Shown here: piece after piece, positions 44,395-53,466 of the stretch | Layout: each line of letters begins with the position of its first letter | Numbering within the stretch: position 1 is the stretch's first letter | NCBI RefSeq assembly: GCF_001427825.1 | Contig: NZ_LMGT01000004.1 | Coordinates: 62,001 to 126,000, forward strand | Source of the DNA: Brevundimonas sp. Root608 | GTDB taxonomy: Bacteria; Pseudomonadota; Alphaproteobacteria; Caulobacterales; Caulobacteraceae | Length of the DNA stretch: 64,000 nucleotides | Reading direction: 5' to 3' | Position numbers and translations under genes: made by a program | Notes under the pieces: generated by a model | What the model was told of the DNA's origin: nothing | Seen by the model: only the letters and a program-made list of their open reading frames with translations | Database searches by the model: none

Positions 44395-45788
44395 GCGGGC
44401 TCCCCGACCGGATCGGCGGCCACGCCGTCGCGCGCCTCGAGCGCCTTGCGGATCTCGTCATGCCGGGCGGGGGTCAGCGGATAGCCCTTGAGCACGAGCG
44501 CGGCGGCCGCCAGCAGGACGCCGGGCACGAGAATGAAGAGAATCTGCAGCGTCAGCAGCGCGCTTTCGCTGTTCCCTTCGACCCCCGGGATGGCGCGGAA
44601 ACCGACCCATTGCAGGATCAGGTAGGGGATCAGGGCCACGACGTGGCCGATCTTGGTGGTCGCCGACAGGATGGAGAACATCAGGCCGGTCCGATCGACG
44701 CCGGTCTCCAGTCTGATCTCATCGCCCGCATCGGCCATCATGGCCCGGAGAAGGAACAGGCCGGCCGCATAGGGCAGGCCGGCGATGAACATGGCCGCCG
44801 CCGTCAGGGCGAAATTACCGCCCGGGACCAGGGTCGCGCCGATATAGAAGACGGCGAAGATCAGGCTGGCCGTCGCCAGGGCCTTGTCCTTGCCGATCTT
44901 CGTCGCCAGCCACGCCCAGAACGGCGCGCCGACCAGTCCGGCGACGAAATAGAACAGCATGAACAGCGAGGCCTGGGTGTGGTCGTAGCCCTTGATCTGG
45001 CCGAAGAAGAAGAACAGCAGCGAGCCGGTGATCCCGGGCGCCACGCCCAGCAGCAGGTCGGCGAACAGCAGCTTGCGCACCGTCTTCTTGCCGAACAGGC
45101 TGAGATAGGCCTTCGGGCCGCCGTGCGGGGCGGCGCCGGCGTTGACCGGCTCGGGCACGACGAACATGGCCAGGCCGATGGTGACGGGCAGGGCGATCAT
45201 GATGGCCCAGCCCATGATGCGCACGCCGGCGGCGTAGTCGCCGAGCCCGGTCTTCACCACCACCGTCGGCAGGATCAGGATCAGGATCACGCCGATGATG
45301 TTGAACACCTGCCACCAGCCGTAGACGCGGCTGCGCTGGTCGTACTGCGGCGCCAGCACCGAGGCCCAGCCCAGCTGGCCCAGGGTGCCGATCGAGAAGC
45401 CGAGATAGAGGACCAGCAGCCAGCCGAACAGATAGGCCGCGCCGGCGCCGGGCTGGACCAGCACGAACATCATCAGGGCCGACAGCATCAGGATCGGGGT
45501 CGAGATCGCCATCCACGGGCGGTAACGGCCCCACTTCGTCTTCGTCCTGTCCATGCCCCAGCCGATGAAGGGGTCGAAGACGATGTCGATCAGCCGCACC
45601 GCCATGAAGACGGCGGCCACCACGCCCAGCTCCAGTCCCACCCAGGTCGCGTAGAACTCCGGCAGGGTCACCGGCAGGGCGACGCCGAAGGCGGCCAGCG
45701 GCAGGCAGGGACCCGAGAAGGCCGCCAGAACGGCGTTGGAACGGCGGGCCGGGCCCGGGGCGGCTGCGGCGACGGGTGCGTCGGTCAT
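44391..45788 (-). CDS. MFS transporter, GPH sugar:cation symporter type
   Basis: 465 residues with twelve predicted membrane helices. GPH-family hallmarks are AVRLIDIVFDPFIGWGMDRTKTKWGRYRPWM near the N-terminus (seen in parts), with the DP.IG..SDRT-like motif, and WAWLATKIGKDKAL between helices 6 and 7. The family (MelB-like) carries sugars or glucuronides with Na+ or H+; the substrate is not visible. ATG at 45788 is used; an upstream GTG would add a Pro-rich tail. It is coupled to mazG and divergent from the M15 peptidase gene. Confidence 0.85.
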   Translation of the reverse strand: MTDAPVAAAAPGPARRSNAVLAAFSGPCLPLAAFGVALPVTLPEFYATWVGLELGVVAAVFMAVRLIDIVFDPFIGWGMDRTKTKWGRYRPWMAISTPILMLSALMMFVLVQPGAGAAYLFGWLLVLYLGFSIGTLGQLGWASVLAPQYDQRSRVYGWWQVFNIIGVILILILPTVVVKTGLGDYAAGVRIMGWAIMIALPVTIGLAMFVVPEPVNAGAAPHGGPKAYLSLFGKKTVRKLLFADLLLGVAPGITGSLLFFFFGQIKGYDHTQASLFMLFYFVAGLVGAPFWAWLATKIGKDKALATASLIFAVFYIGATLVPGGNFALTAAAMFIAGLPYAAGLFLLRAMMADAGDEIRLETGVDRTGLMFSILSATTKIGHVVALIPYLILQWVGFRAIPGVEGNSESALLTLQILFILVPGVLLAAAALVLKGYPLTPARHDEIRKALEARDGVAADPVGEPA

Positions 45789-45920
45789 GGGTGAGTCCGG
45801 CGATCCGGCCCGAGTCGGCCGTGGGGTCACCATGCCGACTTTGAGCGCCGCGTGCGAGCCTGCGGCCCACCCGCCTCAAAGGCCTTGCGGCGGCCACACG
45901 GACAGGGTCACCATCCCCGC

Positions 45921-46808
45921 ATGACGATGCGTCTGATCCTGCTGCTGTTGACCGTCTTCGGCCTGTGCGCGGCGACCCCGGTCGAGGCCCAGCATCGCGC
46001 GCCGCCGCGCGGCCAGGCCGAGGCGTGCGACGCCGACCCCATCGAATGGGCCGGGCCGGCCCTCGCCAACAGCCTGTCGTGGCAGCGCATGGAATGGGCC
46101 CCCTTCGGCCCGACCGAGTACGGCTGGGAGACCTATCTGCCGCTGATCCAGCGGGAGCTTGGCACCGACTGCGCGCCGAACTCGCCGGTGTTCGCGCGGC
46201 GGCTGGCGGAGTTCCAGATCGGGCATGGCCTGCCGCCGACCGGCTGGTTCGACGCGGCGACCTTCCAGACCTTCCGCGGCCTGTGGCAGGAGCGGCGGCC
46301 CTTCATCATGGCGCGGGTGCGCGACGAACCCTGCCCGGATCCGCCGCCCTTGTACCAGTTGGGCTATCTGGTCGAATCGGAAGAGCACGCCGACCGCCTG
46401 ACGCGGCTGCTGCGCCGCGACGTGCTGGACGCCTATCGCCGCCTGGTCCAGGCCGCGCGCGCCGAGGTTCCCGAGGTCGCCCACGATCCCGAACTGCTGC
46501 AGATCTTTTCCGGCTTCCGCGATCCCGAGGCGGACGCGGCCCGCTGCGCGGCGGCGGGCAATTGCGACGGGCTGAGGCGCGCCGTCTGCTCGCCGCACCG
46601 GACCGGGACGGCGGTGGACCTCTATGTCGGCCAGCTGGCGGATCTGGGGGTCGACAACACCTCGCCGGCCAGTCGGCTGCACATGGCGCGGAGCCCGACC
46701 TACCGCTGGCTGGTCAAGAATGCGGGCCGGTTCGGCTTCACCCCCTATGTCTACGAGCCCTGGCACTGGGAGTGGGTCAGCCCGACCGGTGGCTACGCCG
46801 GCCCATGA
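45921..46808 (+). CDS. Secreted M15-type D-Ala-D-Ala carboxypeptidase-like protein
   Basis: 295 residues. A signal peptide (LILLLLTVFGLCAATPVEA) directs export to the periplasm. Residues about 60-130 look like a peptidoglycan-binding helical region (FQIGHGLPPTGWFDAATFQTF). The C-terminal domain has M15 peptidase motifs: SPHRTGTAVDLYVG with zinc ligands His226 and Asp233, and YEPWHWEWV with catalytic Glu279 and ligand His282. It should trim peptidoglycan stem peptides. Its TGA overlaps the ATG of the HExxH gene that follows. Confidence 0.82.
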   Translation: MTMRLILLLLTVFGLCAATPVEAQHRAPPRGQAEACDADPIEWAGPALANSLSWQRMEWAPFGPTEYGWETYLPLIQRELGTDCAPNSPVFARRLAEFQIGHGLPPTGWFDAATFQTFRGLWQERRPFIMARVRDEPCPDPPPLYQLGYLVESEEHADRLTRLLRRDVLDAYRRLVQAARAEVPEVAHDPELLQIFSGFRDPEADAARCAAAGNCDGLRRAVCSPHRTGTAVDLYVGQLADLGVDNTSPASRLHMARSPTYRWLVKNAGRFGFTPYVYEPWHWEWVSPTGGYAGP

Positions 46809-47281
46809 TCCGCCTGTTGACGGTCGCGGAGCGGGCGCTGGCGGAACAGGCGTTCGGCGACAGCCTGGACCTCCGCAGCATCCGCTTCCTGCACTCTCCC
46901 TGGCCGTTCGACCGGGCCTTTGTGGCCGGACGCTGGTTCGGGCGGGACTGGATCGTCTGGCCGGGGCGGACGCTGCCACGCGACATCGCCGCAGCCCCGT
47001 TGCGGCTGCAGGCGACCTTCATTCACGAACTGACCCACGTCTGGCAGGCGCAGCAGGGCGTGAATCTGCTGACCGGCAAGCTCAGGGCCGGCGACCGGCC
47101 CTCGTCCTATGAATATCCGGTCGGCATGGATTGCGCCTGGGGCGATCTGAACATCGAACAGCAGGCGATGGTGGTGGAGCATCGCTTCCGCCTGATCCGC
47201 GGACAGCGCACCCCGGCCGACCAGGCCTTCTACGACCGCATCTGCCCGATCGGCCCCCGGAGGGAGGAACCGCGGTCCTGA
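46805..47281 (+). CDS. Small HExxH protein ('vgr-related' family)
   Basis: 158 residues. A zinc-metalloprotease-like motif HELTH is at residues 74-78 (TFIHELTHVWQAQQG), followed by DCAWGDLNIEQQAMVVEHRFRL, where a third ligand could lie. No signal peptide is present. Similar proteins in Caulobacterales are annotated 'vgr related protein', although no Vgr spike domain is visible here and no type VI genes are nearby. The HExxH resembles DUF4157-type domains. It overlaps the M15 gene by four bases (ATGA), so the two are made together. Activity is inferred only. Confidence 0.65.
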   Translation: MIRLLTVAERALAEQAFGDSLDLRSIRFLHSPWPFDRAFVAGRWFGRDWIVWPGRTLPRDIAAAPLRLQATFIHELTHVWQAQQGVNLLTGKLRAGDRPSSYEYPVGMDCAWGDLNIEQQAMVVEHRFRLIRGQRTPADQAFYDRICPIGPRREEPRS

Positions 47282-47386
47282 CCGACGGTTTCAGAACGCG
47301 GCCCCTTGCAGAGACGTCCTGATATCCCACATCAGGCACAGACACTGTTGCGGAACAGAGTCGTGTTGTCATCATGGGAGGGTTTC

Positions 47387-47989
47387 ATGCCCCGGATTCT
47401 CGTTCTCTATCACTCCACCTACGGCCATATCGAAACCCTGGCGGAGGCCGTCGCCGAAGGCGCGCGGTCGGTCGAGGGCGCGGTGGTGGACATCAAGCGC
47501 GTGCCCGAACTGGTGCCGGACGAACTGGCCAGGGCCAGCGGCTACAAGCTCGATCAGGCCGCCCCGATCGCCGCGGTGGCCGATCTGGAGACCTATGACG
47601 CCGTGATCGTCGGCGCGGGCACCCGCTTCGGCACGGCGGCGTCCCAGATGCGCAACTTCTGGGACCAGACCGGCGGCGTGTGGATGAAGGGCGCTCTGGT
47701 CGGCAAGGTCGGTTCGGCCTTCACCTCGACCGCGACCCAGCACGGCGGGCAGGAAACCACCCTCATCGGCCTGATCCAGACCCTGTTGCACCACGGCATG
47801 CTGGTCGCGGGGCTGCCGTATGCGTGGGCCGGACAGTCGCGCATCGACGAGATGACCGGCGGCTCGCCCTACGGCGCCACCACCATCACCGGCGGCGACG
47901 GATCGCGCATGCCCAGCGCCAACGAACTCGAAGGCGCACGCTGGCAGGGCCGCTATGTCGCCGAGACGGCGAAGAAGCTGGTGGCTTGA
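47387..47989 (+). CDS. wrbA: NAD(P)H:quinone oxidoreductase WrbA
   Basis: 200 residues, a flavodoxin-like FMN enzyme that reduces quinones by two electrons. FMN-binding [13 protein letters not shown] is near the N-terminus; [23 protein letters not shown] and [13 protein letters not shown] are family signatures. ATG at 47387 is preceded by GGGAGGG. The 105-base upstream region carries a dyad CTGTT-GCGG-AACAG at 47345-47358. The TGA overlaps the ATG of ygiD by one base. Confidence 0.93.
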   Translation: MPRILVLYHSTYGHIETLAEAVAEGARSVEGAVVDIKRVPELVPDELARASGYKLDQAAPIAAVADLETYDAVIVGAGTRFGTAASQMRNFWDQTGGVWMKGALVGKVGSAFTSTATQHGGQETTLIGLIQTLLHHGMLVAGLPYAWAGQSRIDEMTGGSPYGATTITGGDGSRMPSANELEGARWQGRYVAETAKKLVA

Positions 47990-48750
47990 TGCGCCAGCCC
48001 GCGATCTTCTTCGGTCACGGCTCGCCTATGAACGCCCTGGGCGGTCCCTGTGCGGACGTCTGGCGCGAGGTCGGGGCGTCGATCGGCAAGCCGAAAGGCG
48101 TGGTCATGGTCTCGGCCCATTGGGAAACCGACGGGCTGGGCGTGACGGCTCAGGCGCGGCCGGAAACCATTCATGACTTCGGCGGCTTTCCCGACGCCCT
48201 CCATGCCATGCAATATCCGGCGCCCGGCTCGCCGGAGCTGGCGGCGCGTGTCTCTGACCTGACCGGGGCGACGCCGACGACGCAGTGGGGGCTGGATCAC
48301 GGAACCTGGTCGGTGCTGGCCCACGTCTGGCCCGAGGCCGACGTGCCGGTGGTGCAGCTGTCGCTGAACCGCCGGCTGGATGCCCAGGGCCATTTCGACC
48401 TGGCGCGTCGGCTCTCGGCCCTGCGGGACGAGGATGTGGTGATCGCCGGTTCGGGTGACTTCGTCCACAATCTGCGGACCTGGAAGCGGACCGGCGGCGA
48501 GGCCTACCCCTGGGCCTCGGGCTTCAATGAGGCGGTCAAGTCGGCCCTGATGCGGGGCGATGACGCCGCCCTGATCGACTGGGTCGGCCTGGCCGAGGAC
48601 GCGCAGATGAGCGTGCCGACCGACGAACACTATCTGCCGCTGCTCTACGTCGCCGCCCAGCGGCTGCCGGGCGACGAGGTCAGCTTCTTCAACGACGTCA
48701 TCGAGGGCGGTTCGATCTCGATGACGGGCGTGCGGATCGGTCAGACGTAG
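47989..48750 (+). CDS. ygiD: 4,5-DOPA dioxygenase extradiol (YgiD, LigB superfamily)
   Basis: 253 residues. Zinc/iron ligand His residues are visible in IFFGHGSPMNAL and MVSAHWET, and the LDHGTWSVLAHVWPEADVPVVQ region is characteristic. Family members open aromatic catechol rings; the native bacterial substrate is uncertain. It is translationally coupled to wrbA, and its last ten bases overlap the doxX gene on the other strand. The wrbA-ygiD-doxX association suggests quinone/aromatic stress. Confidence 0.88.
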   Translation: MRQPAIFFGHGSPMNALGGPCADVWREVGASIGKPKGVVMVSAHWETDGLGVTAQARPETIHDFGGFPDALHAMQYPAPGSPELAARVSDLTGATPTTQWGLDHGTWSVLAHVWPEADVPVVQLSLNRRLDAQGHFDLARRLSALRDEDVVIAGSGDFVHNLRTWKRTGGEAYPWASGFNEAVKSALMRGDDAALIDWVGLAEDAQMSVPTDEHYLPLLYVAAQRLPGDEVSFFNDVIEGGSISMTGVRIGQT

Positions 48751-49142
48751 GGTTTTTTCCGCATCGCCGCGTCGATGCTCCACGGCCCCGGACCCGCGGC
48801 CATCAGATACAGGAAGACGAAGCAGTAGAGGGCGATGGTCTCCCCGCCGTTGAGGATGGGGAAGGGGCTCTGCAGGCCGTGAATCGCCCAGTAGCCGACG
48901 GCGCAGAAGCCGGCCGCGAGGAAGGCGGCCGGTCGGGTGAACAGGCCGAGGGTCAGCAGCAGACCCAGAGCCAGCTCGAACGGACCCGACAGGCCGGCGA
49001 GGCTCAGGCCGGGCGGCGGCACGCCTTCGACGGCCGGAAAGCCCAGCACCTTGGCCGTGCCGTGTTCCAGCAACAGCAGGCCGGACACGATGCGCAGGAC
49101 GCTGAGAAGCTGCGGCTGATACCGCGCGACTGAATCGAACAT
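48741..49142 (-). CDS. DoxX family membrane protein
   Basis: 133 residues with four membrane helices: LLSVLRIVSGLLLLEHGTAK, FELALGLLLTLGLFT, AAFLAAGFCAVGYW and ALYCFVFLYLMAAGPG. DoxX-like proteins are linked to redox and quinone stress in the inner membrane. It converges on ygiD with a 10-base overlap. The upstream region shares GGAACAGAG with the wrbA upstream region. Confidence 0.85.
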   Translation of the reverse strand: MFDSVARYQPQLLSVLRIVSGLLLLEHGTAKVLGFPAVEGVPPPGLSLAGLSGPFELALGLLLTLGLFTRPAAFLAAGFCAVGYWAIHGLQSPFPILNGGETIALYCFVFLYLMAAGPGPWSIDAAMRKKPYV

Positions 49143-49203
49143 GAAACCCTCCTTCTGATACCGACAGACTGGAACAGAGGCTGTGTCAGTTCAACGGTGA
49201 AAT

Positions 49204-50763
49204 TCAGGCGGCCTTGTCGACCTCCGCCATCTGCTGGATGCGGACGTAGTCGGTCTTGCCGGTGCCGAGGACGGGCACCTCGACGACGCGCAGGATCTTC
49301 TTGGGCACGGCCAGTTCGGGGGCGCCGTGGCTGCGGGCCCATTCGGCCAGGCGCGCGACGTCGGCGTCCTTGCGGTCGGTGACCAGCACCAGCTTCTCGC
49401 CCTTGCGGCTGTCGGGGATGGAGACGACGGCGTGGCGCGCGTCGGGCCAGACCGCGCTGGCCAGCCCCTCCACTGCAGTCAGGGACACCATCTCGCCGCC
49501 GATCTTGGCGAACCGTTTCACCCGGCCGAGGATCGAGACGTAGCCGTCCTTGTCGATGTCGACGATATCGCCCGTGTCATGCCAGCCCCCCGCCAGCGGG
49601 TCGATGGACAGCGGATCGTCGGCCGAGAGGTAGCCCCGCATGACGTTGGGGCCGCGCAGATACAGCCGGCCGCCCTCGGGAATCCCCTCGACGGGGTCGA
49701 TGCGCCATTCGAGGCCAGGCATCATCTGGCCGACGGTGCCGGGGCGGTTGCGGTCAGGATGGTTCACGGCCACCACCGGCGCGGCTTCGGTGGCGCCATA
49801 GCCTTCCAGCAGCTTCAGGCCATGGAAGCGGGTGTTGAACAGATGGTGGGTCTCGTCGCGCACGCGTTCGGCCCCGGCGACGACGAACTTCAGGGTGGCG
49901 AAGTCGTCCGCGGCGGCGACGCGGGCGTACTGGTTCAGGAAGGTGTCGGTGGCGAACAGGACCGAGGCGTTCACCTGCGGCAGGAGTTCGACGATCTGCT
50001 TGGCGTGAAGGGGCGAGGGGTACTGGAAGGCCTTCAGCCCCTGCAGGATCGGCAGCAGCACGCCTCCGGTCAATCCGAAGCAGTGGAAGGTCGGCAGCGG
50101 GTTGAACATGACCCAGTCGGGGTCCAGGTCTATGTGCTGGGCCACCTGACGGCAGTTGGCGACCAGATTCCACTGGCTCAGGACCACACCCTTGGGCGCG
50201 CCGAAGCTGCCGGAGGTGAACAGGACCACGCCCGGAGAGGAGGGTTCGGTCTTCACGCGGAAGCGTTTGGGCATCAGCCCGGCCATCAGGCCGTACAGCT
50301 TGTCCTGCAGGCCGATCGTTTCGCGCACGTCGTCCAGCCAGACGATCTCGGCGACCGTGGCCAGGTCCGCGACCAGGTCGTCCAGCTTGGCCTGGGTGAT
50401 GAAGCGTTTGGCGGTGAGGACCTTCTTCACGCCTGCGGCCTTGATCGCCGCCTTGATGTTGGCCTCGCCCGAGGTGAAATTCAGCATCACCGGCACCCGG
50501 CCATGGGCGTGCAGGCCGTAATAGGTGACCACCACCCCCATGCTGGACGGCAGCAGTATGCCGACCCGCTCGGCCGGTTCGGTCATGGCGGCGATCTTGC
50601 GCCCCAGCACGAAGGCGGCGCGGATCAGGCCGGTGTAGGTGAGGGGCTTGCGGTCCTGGTCCTCCAGGATTTCCTTGTCGCCGTACTTTTCTCGGGCCGC
50701 GATCAGGGCGTCGAAAATGGTCTGCTCGCCGGCCTTCATATCCAGGGGTACGCGCAAAACCAT
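49204..50763 (-). CDS. AMP-forming acyl-CoA/acyl-ACP synthetase
   Basis: 519 residues of the adenylate-forming family. It activates fatty acids to acyl-AMP and on to CoA or ACP. The P-loop-like motif A5 is LFTSGSFGAPKGVVLS, then LEGYGATEAAPVVAVN and the hinge WHDTGDIVDIDKDGYVSILGR; the C-terminal catalytic Lys is in GTGKTDYVRI. The pattern resembles the synthetase half of Aas, which reacylates lysophospholipids, but the acyltransferase half is absent. It is divergent from lipA. Confidence 0.85.
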   Translation of the reverse strand: MVLRVPLDMKAGEQTIFDALIAAREKYGDKEILEDQDRKPLTYTGLIRAAFVLGRKIAAMTEPAERVGILLPSSMGVVVTYYGLHAHGRVPVMLNFTSGEANIKAAIKAAGVKKVLTAKRFITQAKLDDLVADLATVAEIVWLDDVRETIGLQDKLYGLMAGLMPKRFRVKTEPSSPGVVLFTSGSFGAPKGVVLSQWNLVANCRQVAQHIDLDPDWVMFNPLPTFHCFGLTGGVLLPILQGLKAFQYPSPLHAKQIVELLPQVNASVLFATDTFLNQYARVAAADDFATLKFVVAGAERVRDETHHLFNTRFHGLKLLEGYGATEAAPVVAVNHPDRNRPGTVGQMMPGLEWRIDPVEGIPEGGRLYLRGPNVMRGYLSADDPLSIDPLAGGWHDTGDIVDIDKDGYVSILGRVKRFAKIGGEMVSLTAVEGLASAVWPDARHAVVSIPDSRKGEKLVLVTDRKDADVARLAEWARSHGAPELAVPKKILRVVEVPVLGTGKTDYVRIQQMAEVDKAA

Positions 50764-50931
50764 CCTCCGTGGGCCCGGTTGGTTCCGGCCCTTTATGATG
50801 AGCGAGGCAAACTAGGGCCCTCAAGCCGCATTGAAAAGATGCGTTACGTTGCGTGAGCCCCGGGGCCGCCTTGCCTTCGCCGCGTGGAAGGACGACATAG
50901 CGGTTTCGCACAGCCCGGAGCCCGCGACGCC

Positions 50932-51894
50932 TTGGTCACGCTGATCGACACCCTGACGAAGACGCCGGCTGAACTGCGTCACCCGGAAAAGCAGAACCGC
51001 CCGGAAACGGCCGTGTTGAAGAAACCCGACTGGCTGCGCGTCAAGGCGCCGGGTTCGGGCCAGTACAATGCGACCCGGGCGATCGTGAAGGAGAAGGGCC
51101 TCCACACGGTCTGTGAAGAAGCCGCCTGCCCGAACATCGGCGAGTGCTGGAGCCAGAAGCACGCCACCCTGATGATCATGGGCGACACCTGCACGCGGGC
51201 CTGCGCCTTCTGCAACGTCAAGACGGGCCTGCCCCAGCCGCTCGACCCCGAAGAGCCTGCCAAGGTCGGCCTCGCCGTCCGCGAAATGGGCCTCAACCAC
51301 GTCGTCATCACCAGCGTCGACCGCGATGACGTCGCCGACGGCGGCGCGGCCCATTTCGCCGAGGTGGTGCGCCAGATCCGGCTGCAGGCCCCGAACACCA
51401 CCATCGAGATCCTGACGCCCGACTTCCTGCGCAAGGATGGCGCGGCCGAGGTCATGATCGACGCCACGCCGGACGTCTTCAACCACAACCTCGAGACCGT
51501 GCCGCGGCTGTATCTGAAGATCCGCCCCGGGGCCCGCTATTTCCACAGCCTGCGCCTGCTGCAGATGGTCAAGGAGCGCGACCCCAACCAGTTCACCAAG
51601 TCCGGCATCATGGTCGGCCTGGGCGAGACTCGCGAAGAGGTCATGCAGGTGATGGACGACATGCGCTCGGCCGGCGTCGATTTCATCACCATCGGCCAGT
51701 ATCTGCAGCCGACCCGCAAGCATGCCGCGATCGACCGTTTCGTCACCCCGGACGAGTTCAAGGCCTATGAGGCCATCGCCCGGGCCAAGGGATTCCTGAT
51801 GGTCTCGTCGTCGCCGCTGACCCGCAGCTCTCACCACGCGGGAGATGATTTCGCGCGCCTCAGGGCCGCGCGTCTGGCCCAGACCGGACGCTGA
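50932..51894 (+). CDS. lipA: Lipoyl synthase
   Basis: 320 residues. This radical-SAM enzyme inserts two sulfurs into octanoyl groups on E2/H proteins. Both clusters are visible: auxiliary [12 protein letters not shown] and radical-[11 protein letters not shown], plus [30 protein letters not shown] and the C-terminal [13 protein letters not shown] at 50932 is preferred (GGAG 11 bases upstream; the family often begins VTLID); GTG at 50884 is possible but has no visible ribosome site. It supplies the cofactor for the lipoyl domains encoded at 57998 and 59694. Confidence 0.93.
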   Translation: MVTLIDTLTKTPAELRHPEKQNRPETAVLKKPDWLRVKAPGSGQYNATRAIVKEKGLHTVCEEAACPNIGECWSQKHATLMIMGDTCTRACAFCNVKTGLPQPLDPEEPAKVGLAVREMGLNHVVITSVDRDDVADGGAAHFAEVVRQIRLQAPNTTIEILTPDFLRKDGAAEVMIDATPDVFNHNLETVPRLYLKIRPGARYFHSLRLLQMVKERDPNQFTKSGIMVGLGETREEVMQVMDDMRSAGVDFITIGQYLQPTRKHAAIDRFVTPDEFKAYEAIARAKGFLMVSSSPLTRSSHHAGDDFARLRAARLAQTGR

Positions 51895-51901
51895 GCCGCG
51901 T

Positions 51902-52357
51902 TTGGCCGTTCACCGCGTCACCAAGATCCTGCCGTACACGCCGGACCAGTTGGCCGCGCTGGTCGCGGATGTGCGCGCCTATCCCGAGTTCGTGCCATGG
52001 GTGACCGGGATGCGGACCTGGAGCCCGCGCGAGGAGGCACCCGGCGTCTCCGTTCTGGACGCGGAGGCGGCGGTCGGCTTTTCCTTCCTCAAGGAGCGGT
52101 TCTCGACCTGGGTGCGGCATGACCGGAACCGCGACAGGGTCGAGGTCGGCCTGCTGCGCGGACCGTTCAGACACCTGAACAACCGCTGGGAGTTCTTCCC
52201 CGATCCCAAGGGAACGCGGGTCGAGTTCTTCATCGATTTCGCCTTCAAGTCGCGGCTGCTGGACGGGGTTCTGCACGCCAATTTCGATCGCGCCGTGAAC
52301 AAGCTGATGGCCTGTTTCGAGGCGCGGGCGGCGGCGCTCTACGGCCCGAAGGCATGA
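51902..52357 (+). CDS. COQ10/RatA-like START-domain protein
   Basis: 151 residues of the polyketide-cyclase/START fold: HRVTKILPYTPDQLAALVADV, YPEFVPWVTGMR, then WEFFPDPKGTRVEFFIDFAFKS. The family includes mitochondrial COQ10, which binds ubiquinone, and E. coli RatA. In alphaproteobacteria a COQ10-like role is the likelier reading. The start is TTG at 51902, eight bases after the lipA stop; there is no ATG nearby. Its last codon overlaps the oxidoreductase gene (ATGA). Confidence 0.85.
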   Translation: MAVHRVTKILPYTPDQLAALVADVRAYPEFVPWVTGMRTWSPREEAPGVSVLDAEAAVGFSFLKERFSTWVRHDRNRDRVEVGLLRGPFRHLNNRWEFFPDPKGTRVEFFIDFAFKSRLLDGVLHANFDRAVNKLMACFEARAAALYGPKA

Positions 52358-53466
52358 GCTTCGACTTCGACGCGACGGTGGTGGGCGCCGGCGCGGTCGG
52401 CCTGGCCTGCGGACGGGCGCTGGCGAAGCGGGGCCTGTCGGTGCTGGTGCTTGAAAAAGAGCCTCACATTGGCCAGGGCGTTTCCTCGCGCAATTCCGAG
52501 GTCATCCACGGCGGCCTCTACTATCCGACGGGCTCGCTGAAGGCGCGGTTCTGCGTTGGAGGCCGGCGGCTGCTCTACGCCTTCCTGGAGAGCCACAAGA
52601 TCGACTACCGCAAATGCGGCAAGCTGGTCGTGGCCACCGAGGAGGCGGAGGTCGCGCGGATCGAGGCCATCTTCGAACAGGGGGTCGCCAACGAGGTCGA
52701 GGCGCTGGATCATTTGACCGGAGCCCAGGCGAGGGCGCTGGAGCCGGGGCTGAACGCCCACGCCGCCATCCTGTCGCCCGAGAGCGGCGTGTTCGACAGC
52801 CACGGCTATATGCTGGCCCTGCAGGGCGAGATCGAGGATGCGGGCGGCTCGGTCGTCGTTTCCACGCCGTTCGAACGCGCCGGACCGGCGTCCGGCGGCG
52901 GCTTCACCCTCACCACGGGCGGGGAGGAGGGGACGAGGCTGACGACGCGCCTGCTGGTCACCGCGCCGGGCCTTGGCGCCCAGGCGGTCGCGGCCCGGAT
53001 CGAAGGCTATCCCGCCGACCGCATTCCCGCCGGCCATTTCGGCAAGGGCGTCTATTTCCGCCTGACCGGCAAGGCGCCGTTCGAACGGTTGATCTATCCC
53101 CCGCCGATCCCGGGCGCCCTGGGCACCCACTACCGCAAGGATCTGGGCGGACAGGCCGTGTTCGGGCCGGACCTCGTCTATGTCGAGACCGAGGACTATG
53201 CGGTCGACGCCGCCAAGGCCGCCGAGTTCGAGGGCTATGTCCGCCGCTTCTGGCCCGGCCTGCCCGACGGCGCCCTGACCCCCGACTACGCCGGCATCCG
53301 GCCCAAGCTGCACGGGCCGGGCGAGCCGCAGCCGGATTTCCAGCTGCACGGCCGCGAGGTCCACGGTCTCGACGGCCTCGTCGCCCTGTTCGGCATCGAA
53401 AGCCCGGGCCTGACCAGCTCCCTTGCGATCGGCGAGGCGGTCGCCGCAATGCTGGGCCATGACTGA
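52354..53466 (+). CDS. FAD-dependent oxidoreductase (DAO superfamily, LhgO-like)
   Basis: 370 residues. FAD-binding VVGAGAVGLACGRALAKRG lies at the N-terminus and SSRNSEVIHGGLYYPTGSLKA follows, the pattern of L-2-hydroxyglutarate oxidase-like enzymes. The C-terminal part has YAGIRPKLHGPGE and FGIESPGLTSSLAIGE, typical of the DAO fold. The likely role is oxidation of a 2-hydroxy acid or related compound, but the substrate cannot be read from sequence. Coupled upstream (ATGA) and overlapping the GNAT gene by eight bases. Confidence 0.83.
   Translation: MSFDFDATVVGAGAVGLACGRALAKRGLSVLVLEKEPHIGQGVSSRNSEVIHGGLYYPTGSLKARFCVGGRRLLYAFLESHKIDYRKCGKLVVATEEAEVARIEAIFEQGVANEVEALDHLTGAQARALEPGLNAHAAILSPESGVFDSHGYMLALQGEIEDAGGSVVVSTPFERAGPASGGGFTLTTGGEEGTRLTTRLLVTAPGLGAQAVAARIEGYPADRIPAGHFGKGVYFRLTGKAPFERLIYPPPIPGALGTHYRKDLGGQAVFGPDLVYVETEDYAVDAAKAAEFEGYVRRFWPGLPDGALTPDYAGIRPKLHGPGEPQPDFQLHGREVHGLDGLVALFGIESPGLTSSLAIGEAVAAMLGHD

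Noticed and set aside
46805..47281. Type VI secretion VgrG component
   Set aside because: The family label contains 'vgr', but the 158-residue protein has no spike or OB domain and no secretion genes are nearby.
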